This document shows, one piece after another, positions 6,186-6,876 of a stretch of DNA of 6,876 nt (position 1 is its first letter; each line of letters opens with the position of its first letter). The position numbers were made by a program, and so were the translations under genes. Source of the stretch: Ignavibacteriales bacterium (GTDB lineage: Bacteria; Bacteroidota; Ignavibacteria; Ignavibacteriales; Ignavibacteriaceae); the NCBI GenBank assembly GCA_027347125.1, contig DAIERC010000367.1, forward strand, positions 1 through 6,876. The letters run 5' to 3'. The notes under the pieces were generated by a model. It was given only the letters and a program-made list of their open reading frames with translations. It made no database searches and had not been told where the DNA came from.

Positions 6186-6876
6186 TTATTTCTTTAACAA
6201 CTCGATAAAATTTACGGAATCATATTTTAGTTTTGATGCGGAGGGCATTTTATTTAACCGCATCAATTCTTCAATTGCTGCCATTTCTTGATCCCTGTTG
6301 CAACCAGCGGCGGCGTATACCTGGTCGTACTTTATATAGAATGCGATAAAATCTTTTACCATAATTTCGCCGTGGATAACGATCTCCTGCCAGTCTTTTG
6401 CATTCCCAACATACCGCAAATTTAAGCCGAGTTGTGAAGTCCAGAAAAACGGAACGCTGTTATTAGAGGTTTCTTTTCCGGCCATATTGTGCGCGGCAAT
6501 CCGCCCTTGCTGTTGGGCAGCGCGCCAGTGTTCTATTCTTACATCCTCGCCTGTACGCCAATCCTTAATTGTAACAATGTCGCCCGCAGCATAAACATCT
6601 TTAGCTGCTTGAAAATATTGATTAACCATCACGCTGCCATCTGGTAGAAGCTTCAATCCTTTTATGAACTCCGTTGATGGTTCCACGCCAACGCCAAGCA
6701 CAACAAGATCGGTTTCAATTTTACCTCCATTCTCAAGAGCAATCGCTTCATCTTTTTCTTTTCCTTCAAATGCTTTTAAAGTGCGGCTCAGTCTGAAAAC
6801 AACACCGTTTTCCTCGTGAAGTTTTTTAAACAGTTTGCCGATCTCTCTGCCGAATACTCTTTCGAAAGGGATTAAT
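6186..6876 (-). CDS. AIF-like FAD/NAD(P)H-dependent oxidoreductase, C-terminal part
   Basis: C-terminal 229 residues of a pyridine nucleotide-disulfide oxidoreductase-fold flavoprotein; the N-terminus with the FAD GxGxxG lies beyond the right edge. The frame is open to base 6875, so the GTG at 6699-6701 that could pass for a start is an internal Val. Visible, counting from the edge: the end of the NAD(P)-binding domain with VFGREIGKLFKKLHEENGV (7-25) and DLVVLGVGVEPST (56-68), then the FAD-contacting DVYAAGDI segment, IEHWRAAQQQGRIAAHNM, and a C-terminal reductase domain starting at VPFFWTSQLGLNLRYVG. This order matches ferredoxin reductase/AIF-like proteins, and the ending with GCNRDQEMAAIEELMRL most resembles the AIFM3-like type, which often has an N-terminal Rieske [2Fe-2S] domain (not visible here). 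Likely transfers electrons from NAD(P)H to an iron-sulfur partner; the partner is unknown. The gene ends 235 bases before UPF0182. Confidence 0.88.
   Translation of the reverse strand, partial: LIPFERVFGREIGKLFKKLHEENGVVFRLSRTLKAFEGKEKDEAIALENGGKIETDLVVLGVGVEPSTEFIKGLKLLPDGSVMVNQYFQAAKDVYAAGDIVTIKDWRTGEDVRIEHWRAAQQQGRIAAHNMAGKETSNNSVPFFWTSQLGLNLRYVGNAKDWQEIVIHGEIMVKDFIAFYIKYDQVYAAAGCNRDQEMAAIEELMRLNKMPSASKLKYDSVNFIELLKK

Noticed and set aside
6186..6701. Complete 171-residue gene starting at GTG 6701
   Set aside because: The same frame stays open upstream to the window edge with clear family sequence, so the GTG is an internal Val codon of a longer gene.

Overview
The window is an ordinary-looking, gene-dense piece of an AT-rich bacterial chromosome (roughly 40% GC by eye). 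All five genes read on the minus strand, in transcription order from right to left: the C-terminal part of an AIF-like FAD/NAD(P)H oxidoreductase, a large UPF0182 membrane protein, a small HAD-family hydrolase, glucose-6-phosphate dehydrogenase (zwf), and the N-terminal part of a site-2 protease-type (M50) membrane metalloprotease. The outer two genes run off the window ends. The gene set and style (Shine-Dalgarno sites present, AT-rich spacers, ATG starts) would fit a Bacteroidota/Ignavibacteriota-type organism, but nothing here fixes the taxonomy and that placement is a guess.

Layout. Bases 1-593 hold the protease gene with its HELGH and LDGG zinc-site motifs, open to the left edge. After a 104-base spacer comes zwf (698-2233), and 59 bases further the HAD gene (2293-2922); these two are close enough to be co-transcribed. 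Bases 2923-3097 hold two hairpins just after the UPF0182 stop codon, the second followed by eight T on the coding strand. UPF0182 occupies 3098-5950, where I place the start at an ATG five codons inside a longer TTG-initiated frame. Bases 5951-6185 are a very AT-rich spacer with a possible sigma70-like promoter and a weak hairpin. Bases 6186-6876 are the oxidoreductase, whose frame stays open to the right edge.

How the genes relate. zwf starts the oxidative pentose phosphate pathway; the HAD hydrolase before it has a YihX-like nucleophile motif, so a sugar-phosphate substrate is plausible but unproven. The usual zwf partners pgl and gnd are not in the window. The protease, UPF0182 and the AIF-like protein have no evident functional link to zwf beyond sharing a strand.

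The most useful observation is in zwf: the arginine that in NADP-using G6PDHs binds the 2'-phosphate is replaced by Ile, preceded by Asp, which suggests an NAD-preferring enzyme. I found no mobile element, CRISPR array, RNA gene or convincing new multi-gene system.
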